A stretch of 64,000 bases of DNA from an uncultured Bacteroidota bacterium (GTDB lineage: Bacteria > Bacteroidota > Bacteroidia > Bacteroidales > VadinHA17), in the NCBI GenBank assembly GCA_903824785.1, contig CAIJYD010000115.1, positions 83,156 through 147,155 of the forward strand. Direction: 5' to 3'. Shown here piece by piece: positions 25,653 to 35,835 of this stretch (positions within the stretch are counted from its first letter, which is position 1; each line of letters begins with the position of its first letter). The notes beneath the pieces are model-generated. The model was not told where the DNA came from. It did not search any database and worked only from the letters and a program-made list of their open reading frames with translations. Made by a program: the position numbers and the translations under genes.

Positions 25653-26259
25653 ATTTACATTAAATCAGGCTTACACACAATAATCTGGTTCCGGAACAGC
25701 AGGAGTACTCTTAAAATGGTTATTAAAAATTCCATTCATCCCAAAAAAGCAGCTGTTTGTACCAAAAAAATGATGTTTGGTAAAAAACAGATGGAAACAG
25801 TATTGTAAACTGCTATATTCAGTATATCTTAGCAGAGAAATTAAATGACACCAGTTAAACAACATATATAATATTTAATCGTTTAATAAGAAGATAAAAA
25901 AAGAAATTAAAAGCTCATTTGTTCCGGAGTTCCCCATTCCCCAATTTCCCCTATATCTCCGGAACATTATATCCCCCTTCAACTGAAATAGTTTTCTGAC
26001 AGTTAGCTATTAAAGAACGAAGGGGGTTCTCTTTTGTACCAACTACCATCTGTTTTCATCTCATCTTTTGCATCCTCGACCGTCAAAGAGTGGTTTATTA
26101 AAAATAGGACTTCTTGTATTTGTATTTTGTTCATAAAACTTGCAAATTGCAGTATTATTTATTAAACCATAAATTCTCCGCTTTATGAAGCCGGCAATCT
26201 GTATTTAGTGCCCTGTACTTCAACTTATAAAAATTCAATTACTAAAAAATCATATTACT
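25653..26259. other. AT-rich region without a gene (607 bases)
   Basis: No ORF with family features, no tRNA and no recognisable riboswitch. It contains T-rich and C-rich short tracts near 25930-25980. The last 150 bases should hold the promoter of the following oxidoreductase operon. A degraded gene cannot be excluded. Confidence 0.4.
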
Positions 26260-27528
26260 ATGAAAAAAGACAATTTTGGCAGACGCGATTTTCTCAGAAA
26301 AACAACTGCTGCTGCCCTTGCTTTTACAATAATTCCGCGGCATGTTCTTGGTGGAGCAGGGTATACTGCTGCCAGTGATCAGCTTACAAAAGGAATAATA
26401 GGTGTTGGAGGAATGGGGCGCGGACACTTCGATTATGAAGGCACACGGCTTCTTGCTGTCTGTGATGTAGATAAAAAGCATCTTGATGATGCTATTGCAG
26501 CAGGTGGTGGAAATATAACCGGTTATCACGATTTTCGTGAGCTTATCGCACGGCCTGATATAGATATTGTTCATATTGCCACACCTCCTCACTGGCATGG
26601 TATAATAGCCAAAGCAGCTGCTGAAGCAGGAAAAGATATCTGGTGCGAAAAACCAATGACACGTACTATCGGCGAAGGGATAAAAGTCGTTGAAGCAGTA
26701 CAGAAACATGGTCGTATGTTCAGGCTTAATACCTGGTTCAGGTTCAAGGATCAGTTCTATGGCCTGGGAACAACTGTCAAACCTCTTAAAAAACTTGTCG
26801 ACAGCGGAGTTCTTGGCTGGCCGCTAAAAGTAACTGTAAGCGGAATTACCGGTTACGACTGGAAATTCTACTGGAGTGGTCTCCCTAATCTTCAACCTAT
26901 GCCCGTCCCTTCAGAACTCGACTACAACTTCTGGCTGGGCCCGGCACCATTTAAACCTTACAACCCTGAACGTGTTCACGCAAAATTCCGTGGCTACTGG
27001 GATTATGACGGTGGTGGTTTGGGCGATATGGGTCAGCATTATCTCGATCCGGTCCAATATATGCTTGGCAAGGATGATACCGGTCCGGTCTCAGTCGAAA
27101 TTGATGCACCTCAGCAACATTATGATGCTGTCGGATCTTGGAGGAGAATAACTTACACCTATGCCGACGGATGCCAGATTATTCTCGATGGTGAAAACCG
27201 CGATAAGAATGCAGCATATATTGAGGGTCCTCACGGAAAAGTATTTAAAGGATTCCGGTCAGATGTTCCTGATCTTGAAAAACTTATAAATTCTCTCCCC
27301 GATCCTGCTCCTCAGATAGGAACATTCTCAGAGTCGGTGCGGACACGACAGAAATTTGCACTTAATGAATCCAACGGACACCGTTCCTGCTCCGTTGTTA
27401 ATCTTGGCATAATAGCTCTGAGGCTCGGACGGAATCTTAAATATGATCCGGTTAAGCAACAGGTTATCGATGATGATGCTGCAAACAGGCTCATTAACCC
27501 TCCTATGAGAGGTCCATGGAAAATCTGA
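26260..27528 (+). CDS. Tat-exported Gfo/Idh/MocA family oxidoreductase
   Basis: 422 residues. Twin-arginine signal GRRDFLRKTTAAALAF, then a Rossmann NAD(P) fold (GIIGVGGMGRGHF; ATPPHWHGIIAKAAAEAGKD; CEKPMTRT with the catalytic Lys of EKP). The C-terminal alpha/beta part holds GYWDYDGGGLGDMGQHYLDP. Exported enzymes of this family oxidise or reduce sugar hydroxyls, often using bound cofactor. The next gene (37 bases on) is a DUF1080 protein, the partner known from 3-keto-glycoside pathways, where the oxidoreductase makes the 3-keto sugar that DUF1080 proteins then cleave. That role is inferred from family and order. Confidence 0.9.
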   Translation: MKKDNFGRRDFLRKTTAAALAFTIIPRHVLGGAGYTAASDQLTKGIIGVGGMGRGHFDYEGTRLLAVCDVDKKHLDDAIAAGGGNITGYHDFRELIARPDIDIVHIATPPHWHGIIAKAAAEAGKDIWCEKPMTRTIGEGIKVVEAVQKHGRMFRLNTWFRFKDQFYGLGTTVKPLKKLVDSGVLGWPLKVTVSGITGYDWKFYWSGLPNLQPMPVPSELDYNFWLGPAPFKPYNPERVHAKFRGYWDYDGGGLGDMGQHYLDPVQYMLGKDDTGPVSVEIDAPQQHYDAVGSWRRITYTYADGCQIILDGENRDKNAAYIEGPHGKVFKGFRSDVPDLEKLINSLPDPAPQIGTFSESVRTRQKFALNESNGHRSCSVVNLGIIALRLGRNLKYDPVKQQVIDDDAANRLINPPMRGPWKI

Positions 27529-27565
27529 TAATTGTATTAATTTGAAAATCTGAAAATTTGAGATT

Positions 27566-30500
27566 ATGAAAATCCGTAATATTTTTATTATAAGTTTAAT
27601 TCTGCTGGTTACACCTTATATCTGTTTCTCGCAGGATAAAAGAACCACCGAAACAAAAGTTGCTGACCTCCTTGCCCGCCTTCCTGCAAATGACTTTCAG
27701 TTCTCCGATAAGCTGATGAGCGATATGCTTATGCTTGGAGATGCCGGAATCAGGCAGATTTGCGATCAGATTAAACCTGCTGGTACAGGTGATGATACCC
27801 GTCCAAGATATGCAGTTGAAAGTCTTACCCGTTTTCTCTCCCGCCAGGCAAAAGAAAAAGAGAGAGAGAAAGAAAAACTGATATGGGAAAAAACATGCAT
27901 CAGTTATGCTACTGCACAAAAAGATAATGGTGTGAAAGACTTTTTTATGAAACAACTTCAGATCATTGGCGGAGACCAGTCCACTGAAGCTTTGAAAGTC
28001 TACCTCACCGATAAAGAGCTGTGTGAACCTGCACTTGCTGTAATATTTGCCGCTGGTGGTAAAAATGCAGAGACGATCCTGGCAGGGGCACTGAAAAATA
28101 AAGATCTTCCCTGCGCAGCAGCCGTAATGAACAACCTTGCTCTGATGAAATCGCAGATAGCAGTAAATGAGTATATTACATGGGCGGCAGATAAAAATTC
28201 TGATATCAGAACCTCTGCCTTAAATGCTCTGGCACAGAGCGGCAGCCCACTGGCATTTCAGGTTTTATCAGATGCGGCCAAAGCAACTATGTACAAATGG
28301 GAGCCAACCGGGGCAACAGTATCTCTGCTTAATTATGCAAAAGTTACCGGTCAGAATGGCGATCTCAAAACCATGGATAAGATTTGTAAGCTTATCATCT
28401 CAAAATGCGACGACAACCTTACAATTCATTATAAAACAGCTGCTCTTGATACTTATGCTAAATTTCACGGGATTGCTGCAATGCCTGCTCTTCTTAAAGC
28501 CGCTGCTCATTCTGACTCAAAGTACAGGAATGCCGCTATGCGAATCTCCCTTTCGATTCAGGGTGAGGAGGTAACAAAAAAATGGATCGGATTTTATACT
28601 AAAGCCATTCCTGCCGCAAAATCTGAAATAATAGCCATGCTCGGCATACGTGGTGATAAGATGGCATTGCCGCTGGCAACTGCGTCATTGTCCGATCAGG
28701 ATTTTAATGTCAGAGAGGCATCTGCAAAAGCTGTTGTTAAATTAGGAGGAAGTCCTTCCGCTAATTCACTTATTGATTATATGCTGGAGTTCAGTAATAC
28801 ACCTGATCAGGAAGCTGCAAAATCAGCACTGATGAATGTGATGGGAAGCGATAATATGAGGTTTCTTATCCCTGTACTGAAAGAGGGATCATCTGCTGCC
28901 AGAAAGAGTGCAATTGAACTTTTTGCATGGAACAAAGACAACCAGTATTTTTCCGAAATACTTTCGTATGCCAGATCGGCTGAAGAACCTGTTAAAACAG
29001 CTGCCGTAAAAGCACTTGCCAGCCTTGCCGGCAGGGATGATCAGCCTAAACTTATAGAACTACTGGATGCTACTGAAAATAAGGATCATATTGCTGATAT
29101 ACAGATAGCTATTGCTGCTGCTGCCGGAAAGAATCCGCATGCGGAGATGAGATCATCACTACTTATCCGGGCTCTGGAAGGTAAAATTCAAAAAGAGAAA
29201 ATTATTCCCGTTCTGGCAAAAACAGGTGGCCGCGAAGCACTTGCAATTGTATTAAAAGAATTTGAAAATGGAAATACAGGCATGCGCGATGTATGCTTTG
29301 CAGCTCTTTCAAACTGGTGCGATTATTCTGCTTCTTCAGCACTATATGAGATATGTGCTTCAAAAAATAAAACTTATGAAGGACCTGCCTTCAAGGGTTA
29401 TGTGTCACAGATCAGATCAGCATCTCTTCCCAACGATCAAAAGTTGCTGCTTTACAGAAAGATAATGCCCTTTGCACTTAGTACAGACCGTCAGACAGAG
29501 GTTCTGACCGAGACCGGAAAACTAAAGACCTACCAGGCTCTCTATTTTGTGGCAAAATATCTCGATGATCCTGCTGTTTCAGCTGCTGCTGCGAGAGCTG
29601 CAATGGGTATCGCACTACCTTCCGCAAATTCAAAGGCAGGTATGTATGGAAATCTTGCTAAAAATATTCTTGTCAGGGCAGCAGATAAACTTACAGGACA
29701 GGAAAGTGCTTATGAGAAAGAGATGATAAATAAATACATCTCCGGAATGGCTGCCGATGAAGGATTTGTTCCAATGTTTAACGGGAAAGATCTTACAGGC
29801 TGGCATGGTCTTGTAGAAAACCCGGTTACCAGAGCTAAGATGAAGCCTGCAGAACTTGCAAAGAAACAGATCGTTGCTGATAAAAAAGTTGGAGAGAACT
29901 GGAGTGTTAAGGATGGCTGCATTTGGTTTTCAGGCAATGGTGATAATCTCTGCTCCATTAAGGATTACGGTGATTTCGAGATGTTTGCAGACTGGAAAAT
30001 ATCAAAGGCCGGCGACAGTGGTATTTATCTGAGAGGATCACCACAGATTCAGATCTGGGATACTTCGAGGATTGAGGTGGGAGCCCAGGTTGGATCGGGT
30101 GGTCTCTACAATAATCAGAAAAATCCTTCAAAACCCTCTAAGGTTGCTGATAACCCTGTGGGTGATTGGAACACATTCAGAATTATAATGACAGGAGAGA
30201 AAGTTTCTATATGGCTCAATGGTGAACAGGTTGTGGATAATGTTACACTAGAGAATTACTGGGATCGAAGTATTCCTATTTTTCCGGCTGGAGCAATAGA
30301 ACTTCAGGCTCATGGTACAGATCTGGCATTCAGAGATATATACGTGAAAGAGATCAGGGAAAAGGAGATTAACCTTACTCCTGAAGAAAAGGCAGAAGGG
30401 TTCGTTGCACTCTTCAATGGCAAAAACCTTAATAACTGGATTGGCAATAAAGAATCGTATGTAGCTGAAGATGCAATGGTTGTAGTAAAGCCGAATGATG

Positions 30501-30976
30501 GATCAGGCGGGAATCTTTATACTGAAAAAGAGTATGCCGATTTTAATTTCAGGTTCGAATTTCAACTTACTCCTGCTGCAAATAATGGACTCGGAATACG
30601 GACGCCTCTCACAGGGGATGCTGCTTACGTTGGTATGGAACTTCAGATTCTGGATAACAGGGCTGCTGTTTTTGCAAATCTCGAACCTTATCAGTATCAT
30701 GGATCCGTTTATGGTGTAATACCTGCAAAACGTGAGTATCAGAATCCTGTTGGTGAATGGAACTATGAGGAGGTCATTGTTATAGGAACCCGGATAACAG
30801 TTATTCTTAACGGAACTACCATTGTGGATGGAGATATTGCCGGTCCGAGAGATAATGGAACCATGGATCATAAGGATCATCCCGGATTAAAGAACAAAAC
30901 CGGACATATCGGATTCCTTGGCCATGGCTCAGAACTTAAATTCCGGAATATAAGGATAAAAGATCTTACCCAGTAG
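27566..30976 (+). CDS. HEAT-repeat protein with two C-terminal DUF1080 (3-keto-disaccharide hydrolase) domains
   Basis: 1136 residues. A signal peptide (IISLILLVTPYICFSQ) is followed by about 690 residues of HEAT-like helical repeats (for example MALPLATASLSDQDFNVREA). Two DUF1080 domains end the protein, at about 730-930 (GFVPMFNGKDLTGWHG) and 945-1135 (GFVALFNGKNLNNWIG). Each is a concanavalin-like sandwich with DSGIYLRG or NNGLGIRT strands. DUF1080 enzymes hydrolyse or eliminate 3-keto-glycosides in the periplasm. The helical part may present substrate or a partner. It lies in one run with the Gfo/Idh gene before it and GH29 after it (64 bases). Two tandem domains plus HEAT array is larger than the usual single-domain form of about 250-290 residues. 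Confidence 0.88.
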   Translation: MKIRNIFIISLILLVTPYICFSQDKRTTETKVADLLARLPANDFQFSDKLMSDMLMLGDAGIRQICDQIKPAGTGDDTRPRYAVESLTRFLSRQAKEKEREKEKLIWEKTCISYATAQKDNGVKDFFMKQLQIIGGDQSTEALKVYLTDKELCEPALAVIFAAGGKNAETILAGALKNKDLPCAAAVMNNLALMKSQIAVNEYITWAADKNSDIRTSALNALAQSGSPLAFQVLSDAAKATMYKWEPTGATVSLLNYAKVTGQNGDLKTMDKICKLIISKCDDNLTIHYKTAALDTYAKFHGIAAMPALLKAAAHSDSKYRNAAMRISLSIQGEEVTKKWIGFYTKAIPAAKSEIIAMLGIRGDKMALPLATASLSDQDFNVREASAKAVVKLGGSPSANSLIDYMLEFSNTPDQEAAKSALMNVMGSDNMRFLIPVLKEGSSAARKSAIELFAWNKDNQYFSEILSYARSAEEPVKTAAVKALASLAGRDDQPKLIELLDATENKDHIADIQIAIAAAAGKNPHAEMRSSLLIRALEGKIQKEKIIPVLAKTGGREALAIVLKEFENGNTGMRDVCFAALSNWCDYSASSALYEICASKNKTYEGPAFKGYVSQIRSASLPNDQKLLLYRKIMPFALSTDRQTEVLTETGKLKTYQALYFVAKYLDDPAVSAAAARAAMGIALPSANSKAGMYGNLAKNILVRAADKLTGQESAYEKEMINKYISGMAADEGFVPMFNGKDLTGWHGLVENPVTRAKMKPAELAKKQIVADKKVGENWSVKDGCIWFSGNGDNLCSIKDYGDFEMFADWKISKAGDSGIYLRGSPQIQIWDTSRIEVGAQVGSGGLYNNQKNPSKPSKVADNPVGDWNTFRIIMTGEKVSIWLNGEQVVDNVTLENYWDRSIPIFPAGAIELQAHGTDLAFRDIYVKEIREKEINLTPEEKAEGFVALFNGKNLNNWIGNKESYVAEDAMVVVKPNDGSGGNLYTEKEYADFNFRFEFQLTPAANNGLGIRTPLTGDAAYVGMELQILDNRAAVFANLEPYQYHGSVYGVIPAKREYQNPVGEWNYEEVIVIGTRITVILNGTTIVDGDIAGPRDNGTMDHKDHPGLKNKTGHIGFLGHGSELKFRNIRIKDLTQ

Positions 30977-31040
30977 TGGAATAATTCAATTAACTGTAAG
31001 GTGTTTATTTAATAGTTCACTTATACCTAATTTCGAAATA

Positions 31041-32486
31041 ATGAAAAGAATTGCTGGCCTTCTGATTTTTATAGTCTCGTTTTATGCCTGTTCGGATGTT
31101 AAACCTCCAGAACCTTTCGGACCGCTGCCATCAGAGCGGCAGATTGCGTGGCACGATATGGAATACTATATGTTTGTCCATTTCACTGTTAATACCTTCA
31201 CAGATAAAGAGTGGGGTTATGGAGATGAAAAGGAATCAGTTTTCAATCCTTCTGAAATAGATTGCAGGCAATGGGCCAGAGTAGCAAAGGATGCGGGCAT
31301 GAAAGGTATTATTATTACAGCCAAGCACCACGATGGTTTTTGCCTGTGGCCATCACAGTTTACAGAACATTCAGTAAAAAACTCAATCTGGAAAGATGGA
31401 AAAGGCGATGTACTGAAGGAGCTGAGGCTGGCATGTGATGAATATGGACTGAAGCTGGGAGTCTATCTTTCACCCTGGGACAGGAACAGCTCATTTTATG
31501 GCACACCGGAATATTTAACTTATTACCGTAGTCAGCTTAAGGAACTTCTAACTAAATATGGCGATGTATTTGAAGTATGGTTCGATGGCGCCAATGGAGG
31601 CGATGGCTATTACGGAGGTGCCAGGGAGAAACGGAAAATTGATAATAAGACATTTTATGACTGGCCAAATACTCATAAGATTGTCAGGGAGTTGCAACCT
31701 TCTGCCGTAATGTTCAGCGATGCCGGCCCCGATATCCGCTGGGTAGGAAATGAAAGCGGAATGGGAAGTCTTACTAACTGGTCTCTGCTGAATAAAGATG
31801 AGATGTACCCGGGTGGCGATTTTGCAAAAATTCTGGGTGAAGGACATGCAGATGGCAAATACTGGGTACCTGCTGAAGTAGATGTATCAATAAGACCGGG
31901 TTGGTTTTACCATCAGACACAGGATTCACTAGTGAGAACACCCGAAAACCTGATGGAGCTTTATTACTCCTCGGTGGGACGAAACAGTAATCTTCTTCTT
32001 AATGTACCTCCCGACAGAAGAGGTCTTCTTCACGAAAATGATGTCAGGTCCCTGCTTTCTTTCAGGGAGTTGCTGAACAAGGAATTTGAAACAGATCTGG
32101 GTCAGGGAAAAAAAGTAACTGCTACCTCTATCAGGGGAAAGGGATATGAAGCCTCAAATGTAAATGATAGTAATCCTGAAACTTATTGGGCTACAAAAGA
32201 TTCCCAGACAACCGGAGACATAATTATTGATCTCGGTGCGGAAACAGAAGTGAACAGAGTGCTGATCCAGGAGTATATTAAACTTGGTCAGAGAATAGAG
32301 GAATTTAAAGTATCAGCTTTCGCCGGTGGTGAATGGAAGCCAATAATTGATGGCACAACAATAGGCCATAAAGTAATAAGGAGATTTCCTGTTATAAAAG
32401 CTTCAATGATAAAAATAACTGTAAGTAAATCAAAAGCTTGTCCGGTAATTTCGAATATTGAGTTTTATAGGGCCCCCGGATTGTAG
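31041..32486 (+). CDS. GH29 alpha-L-fucosidase lipoprotein with C-terminal discoidin-like domain
   Basis: 481 residues. Lipoprotein signal (LLIFIVSFYACSD). The GH29 barrel spans about 25-345: MEYYMFVHFTVNTF, the paired His KHHDGFCLWPS (H96, H97) and nucleophile Asp182 in VFEVWFDGANGG. It ends with LLLNVPPDRRGLL, the standard close of the barrel. Residues 360-480 form an F5/8 type C-like sandwich (YEASNVNDSNPETYWATKD). All key residues are present, so it should release alpha-L-fucose in the periplasm or at the surface. It completes the run with Gfo/Idh and DUF1080; a hairpin follows. Confidence 0.93.
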   Translation: MKRIAGLLIFIVSFYACSDVKPPEPFGPLPSERQIAWHDMEYYMFVHFTVNTFTDKEWGYGDEKESVFNPSEIDCRQWARVAKDAGMKGIIITAKHHDGFCLWPSQFTEHSVKNSIWKDGKGDVLKELRLACDEYGLKLGVYLSPWDRNSSFYGTPEYLTYYRSQLKELLTKYGDVFEVWFDGANGGDGYYGGAREKRKIDNKTFYDWPNTHKIVRELQPSAVMFSDAGPDIRWVGNESGMGSLTNWSLLNKDEMYPGGDFAKILGEGHADGKYWVPAEVDVSIRPGWFYHQTQDSLVRTPENLMELYYSSVGRNSNLLLNVPPDRRGLLHENDVRSLLSFRELLNKEFETDLGQGKKVTATSIRGKGYEASNVNDSNPETYWATKDSQTTGDIIIDLGAETEVNRVLIQEYIKLGQRIEEFKVSAFAGGEWKPIIDGTTIGHKVIRRFPVIKASMIKITVSKSKACPVISNIEFYRAPGL

Positions 32487-32516
32487 GTTTAATAAGTCTA
32501 TGCGTGGAATTTATAC

Positions 32517-32563
32517 AGGTTCAGATCTCCCTGCCGGGAGGCAGGGAGCTGAAATCTGTAACC
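32517..32563. terminator. Long imperfect hairpin between convergent genes
   Basis: A perfect 9-bp stem (CTCCCTGCC/GGCAGGGAG, loop GGGA, 32527-32548) is flanked by further matching arms (AGGTTCAGAT with ATCTGTAACCT, one bulge). It sits between the stops of GH29 and the OmpL47-like gene, so it probably ends transcription both ways. It may also be a copy of an interspersed palindromic element. Confidence 0.55.
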
Positions 32564-32569
32564 TCGTAA

Positions 32570-34297
32570 TTAGTAACCAATATAGAACTCAATGCTCTGT
32601 TCAGCCTGATTCCCTAATTTATCTTTAGTAATAACCTTGACCAATTGTTTCTTCAACTTCTTTGATTTATCAGGTTTCTCTGAAGCATCAAGAGTGTGAG
32701 GGCTTGCATATTCTTTCATCGGAGAACCGTTCGCCGAGAATAAGATGTTGTCAGCTCCAACCTGCTTGTCGGTTGCAGCCAGATACATTTTGGTATACGG
32801 AGGATATACATTCAGACCATCTTTTTTGTCTACTGGACTGATGCTGAAAGTAAAGAATACCACAGGAGGGGTATTGTCAACCACACATGAGCTTAAGTTG
32901 GCACTTTCCTGATTATTAACTTTATCTGTTGAATAGTAATCAATTGATTTAAACCCTTCTTCTTCAATTTTAAAAGATGAAGAATATGTATTATTGCCTC
33001 CTGCATTAATAGCATATTCTGTTTTAAGGATCCCGGCACCGTCATCAACCGGATTAAGAGTCAATGTGGTATTCTTATTGATAAACAAAGTGTCGCGGGT
33101 AAAGAACTGAGGCCTGCCGTATGTAATAGTTGTTTTTGGTTTGGTGTTGTCCATAGTTACGGTAAGGTATTCTTTATTTGCAACGTTCGCAACTTTATCA
33201 ATCCCCCAGTATCTGATTGTATGTACGCCATCGGTCCATGGAATCAGAAATGGACTGCTATAGGTGGTTTGTCTGCTGGTATCAACTGTATAGAAAATAT
33301 CTTCAACACCTGCCTTGTTGTCTGTTGCAGTAAGTTTAATACTGGTACGGGCAGAAATATATGTCTTAACACCTGCGAACTGATCTCCGATAATCTCATT
33401 GGAAACAACCGGAGGTGTCTTGTCTAAATAAAACTTATAGGTAACAGCTGTTTCTTCATTGAGAACATTGTCAGTTGAATAATAGGTGAGAGAATGATCT
33501 CCGTCAGCAAGATCAGGAAGAGCAAGAGGTGTTGAATATATTTTGCCGGCCTTATTGTCGAAGTCATATTTAGTGTTTAATATTCCGGATAAATTATCTG
33601 AAAATGAAAGTGTTATGGTTGCTTTTGGAGAAATGATATCTCCAAGTTTAGGATCACTTACAGCATGTGTGGTTACCGGAGAGCTTAGATCAACAGTAAA
33701 ACTTTCTGATGAAGGTGCTTCAGCATTTCCAACATTGTCAGAACCGTAATATTTAAACACATATCCTTTTTCTTTGTCCATCGGCAAAGTGGCAGAATAG
33801 GTCTGATAAGGAGCTGCATCAACTGAATAGTGTATATTTTCAACTCCCGAGATCTCATCTTTTGACTTTAGGTTTATTGTCAGTCCTTTACCATAATAAA
33901 CTACACCTCCTGAGGTGTGTTTGGGAGCAGGTGCAAAAGTTAAACTTGTGGAAGGTGCGGATCCGTCGACATAGATATCGAAATCGACAATAGTTTGAGG
34001 AATGACAGATTGTTTTGTCTCCTGATCAACAGCAAAATCGTGCTTAATGTTGTTTCTGCCCTCGGTATCAAAATACATCGGATTTGAGTACTTTGCCTGA
34101 CCTTCGCTTTTTAATAAAATTGCGTCGGACTTTTCTGTTGGAGAGGTTGTGAACCAGAGATAAACCGGTAAGACTTTGTTAATGAAAACCTTGCCGTTGG
34201 CATCAATGTAAGTTCTTTTTACGTGGTCAATCTGTTGCTGTGCAAAAGTTGTTGAAACGCAAAAAATCAGTAAAAGAAATGTAATTAGTCTGTTCAT
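32570..34297 (-). CDS. Secreted protein with OmpL47-type beta-sandwich repeats
   Basis: 575 residues with a signal peptide (LITFLLLIFCVSTTFAQQ). After an N-terminal part of about 100 residues come roughly five repeats of 85-95 residues with the pattern D..SGV..I.YSVD....TYS......DG.HT..YYSTDNVGN.E, typical of OmpL47/Ig-like domains of surface proteins. No catalytic motif is seen. It may bind glycans or act as a structural surface protein; its function is not known. It stands alone and is divergent from the SpmAB-like gene. Confidence 0.8.
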   Translation of the reverse strand: MNRLITFLLLIFCVSTTFAQQQIDHVKRTYIDANGKVFINKVLPVYLWFTTSPTEKSDAILLKSEGQAKYSNPMYFDTEGRNNIKHDFAVDQETKQSVIPQTIVDFDIYVDGSAPSTSLTFAPAPKHTSGGVVYYGKGLTINLKSKDEISGVENIHYSVDAAPYQTYSATLPMDKEKGYVFKYYGSDNVGNAEAPSSESFTVDLSSPVTTHAVSDPKLGDIISPKATITLSFSDNLSGILNTKYDFDNKAGKIYSTPLALPDLADGDHSLTYYSTDNVLNEETAVTYKFYLDKTPPVVSNEIIGDQFAGVKTYISARTSIKLTATDNKAGVEDIFYTVDTSRQTTYSSPFLIPWTDGVHTIRYWGIDKVANVANKEYLTVTMDNTKPKTTITYGRPQFFTRDTLFINKNTTLTLNPVDDGAGILKTEYAINAGGNNTYSSSFKIEEEGFKSIDYYSTDKVNNQESANLSSCVVDNTPPVVFFTFSISPVDKKDGLNVYPPYTKMYLAATDKQVGADNILFSANGSPMKEYASPHTLDASEKPDKSKKLKKQLVKVITKDKLGNQAEQSIEFYIGY

Positions 34298-34553
34298 TTT
34301 AATAAAGTTTAATTAGTTTTACCCCATTACTTAGTCGTAATAATCAACATATTAAATTCAGATTATAAATCAGATAAGATTATTTCCAGAGTTGACAGTT
34401 GGAAATATCTAAGGCGCAAAGATACAAAATTCTCTTTCCTAAATATAATTCTGATCTTATTTTTATTTAGAGAAATACTTCCTGAGGGATCCTTTCTGAT
34501 GTTTTTTAGGTTTGTCTTTTTTAATAGTTATCTTAGCAACTCAAACTTTGGGC

Positions 34554-35786
34554 ATGGCTTTAAACTACATCTGGATTACGTTTTTTCTTATCGGTTTCAT
34601 TGTGGCTCTCGGGCAGCTTATCTTTGCCGGAAACACGCAGATTTTCAATGAAATGGTTAACGCTGTTTTCTCAAACTCAAAAACAGGTTTTGAAATATCT
34701 CTTGGACTTACAGGTGCTCTGACTCTTTGGATGGGGTTGCTGAAAGTGGGAGAAAAAGGGGGCGTGGTGGCAATTCTAGGCAGACTGATTGGTCCGCTTT
34801 TCGAAAAGCTCTTTCCGGGTCTGCCGAAAGGTCATCCTGCTTATGGTTCAATTATGCTTAACATTTCTGCCAATATGCTTGGGCTCGATAATGCCGCGAC
34901 ACCTGTTGGTCTGAAGGCGATGAAAGAGATGCAGGATGTAAATCCAGATAAAGAGAGTGCCTCCAATGCACAGATTATGTTTCTGGTTCTTAATGCAGCC
35001 GGCCTCACTATTATTCCTGTAAGCATTATTGTTTACCGTACCCAGCTCGGAGCAGTTAATCCTGCAGATATTTTTATTCCTATTCTTATCTCAACATTTG
35101 CTGCCTCTCTTACCGGAATGATAAGTGTTGCAATAATTCAAAAAATCAATTTATTCGACAAGGTTATCCTGGCTTATCTCGGCGGCCTTACTGCAATAAT
35201 AGCAGGTATAATTTTCTACTTCAGCGGTCTGCCGAAGGAACAGATCTCAACTATTTCAACCTTTTCAGCCAACTTCATCCTGATGTCGGTTATTGTACTT
35301 TTTATAGTTCTGGCATTCCTGAAAAAGGTAAATGTTTATGATGCCTTTATTGAAGGGGCAAAAGAGGGTTTCAATATTGCCATAAAAATCATTCCATTCC
35401 TGGTGGCTATTCTTGTTGCAATAGGGATTTTCAGAGCTTCAGGCGCAATGGATTATATTATCGGAGGAATTGCGGGATTCTTTGCCTGGCTGGGAGTTGA
35501 TACCCAGTTCACAGGCGCTCTTCCTGTTGCCTTTATGAAACCTCTGTCAGGAAGCGGGGCCCGCGGACTCATGATAGATGCAATGACGACTCATGGAGCC
35601 GACTCTTTTATCGGACGTTTAGCCTGTACAATGCAGGGAACAACCGATACCACATTTTATATAGTGGCAGTATATTTCGGATCTGTTGGTATTAAAAATT
35701 CAAGATACGCCATTGGATGCGGCCTCCTGGCCGATCTGGCCGGCTTTACAGCAGCTATCTTTGTGGCATATCTCTTCTTTACATAG
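34554..35786 (+). CDS. SpmA-SpmB fused nucleoside-recognition (Gate) domain membrane protein
   Basis: 410 residues, about 10 membrane segments. The N-terminal half matches SpmA (LGLTGALTLWMGLLKVGEKGG; GSIMLNISANMLGLDNAATPVG) and the C-terminal half SpmB (ALPVAFMKPLSGSGARGLM; GTTDTTFYIVAVYFGSVGIKN), so the two are fused as is usual in Bacteroidota. The family is thought to carry nucleosides or ions; despite the name it is not linked to sporulation here. I take ATG 34554 rather than the upstream TTG. The next gene starts 49 bases on, but a functional tie is not evident. Confidence 0.88.
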   Translation: MALNYIWITFFLIGFIVALGQLIFAGNTQIFNEMVNAVFSNSKTGFEISLGLTGALTLWMGLLKVGEKGGVVAILGRLIGPLFEKLFPGLPKGHPAYGSIMLNISANMLGLDNAATPVGLKAMKEMQDVNPDKESASNAQIMFLVLNAAGLTIIPVSIIVYRTQLGAVNPADIFIPILISTFAASLTGMISVAIIQKINLFDKVILAYLGGLTAIIAGIIFYFSGLPKEQISTISTFSANFILMSVIVLFIVLAFLKKVNVYDAFIEGAKEGFNIAIKIIPFLVAILVAIGIFRASGAMDYIIGGIAGFFAWLGVDTQFTGALPVAFMKPLSGSGARGLMIDAMTTHGADSFIGRLACTMQGTTDTTFYIVAVYFGSVGIKNSRYAIGCGLLADLAGFTAAIFVAYLFFT

Positions 35787-35835
35787 TTTTAACAATGAGG
35801 GATTTAAACACTTCAACTTAATACACATAAAACTT

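Noticed and set aside
26242..26709. 155-codon antisense ORF opposite the first Gfo/Idh gene
   Set aside because: Lies fully opposite a clear Tat-exported oxidoreductase; Cys- and aromatic-rich composition of a shadow frame and no family motif.
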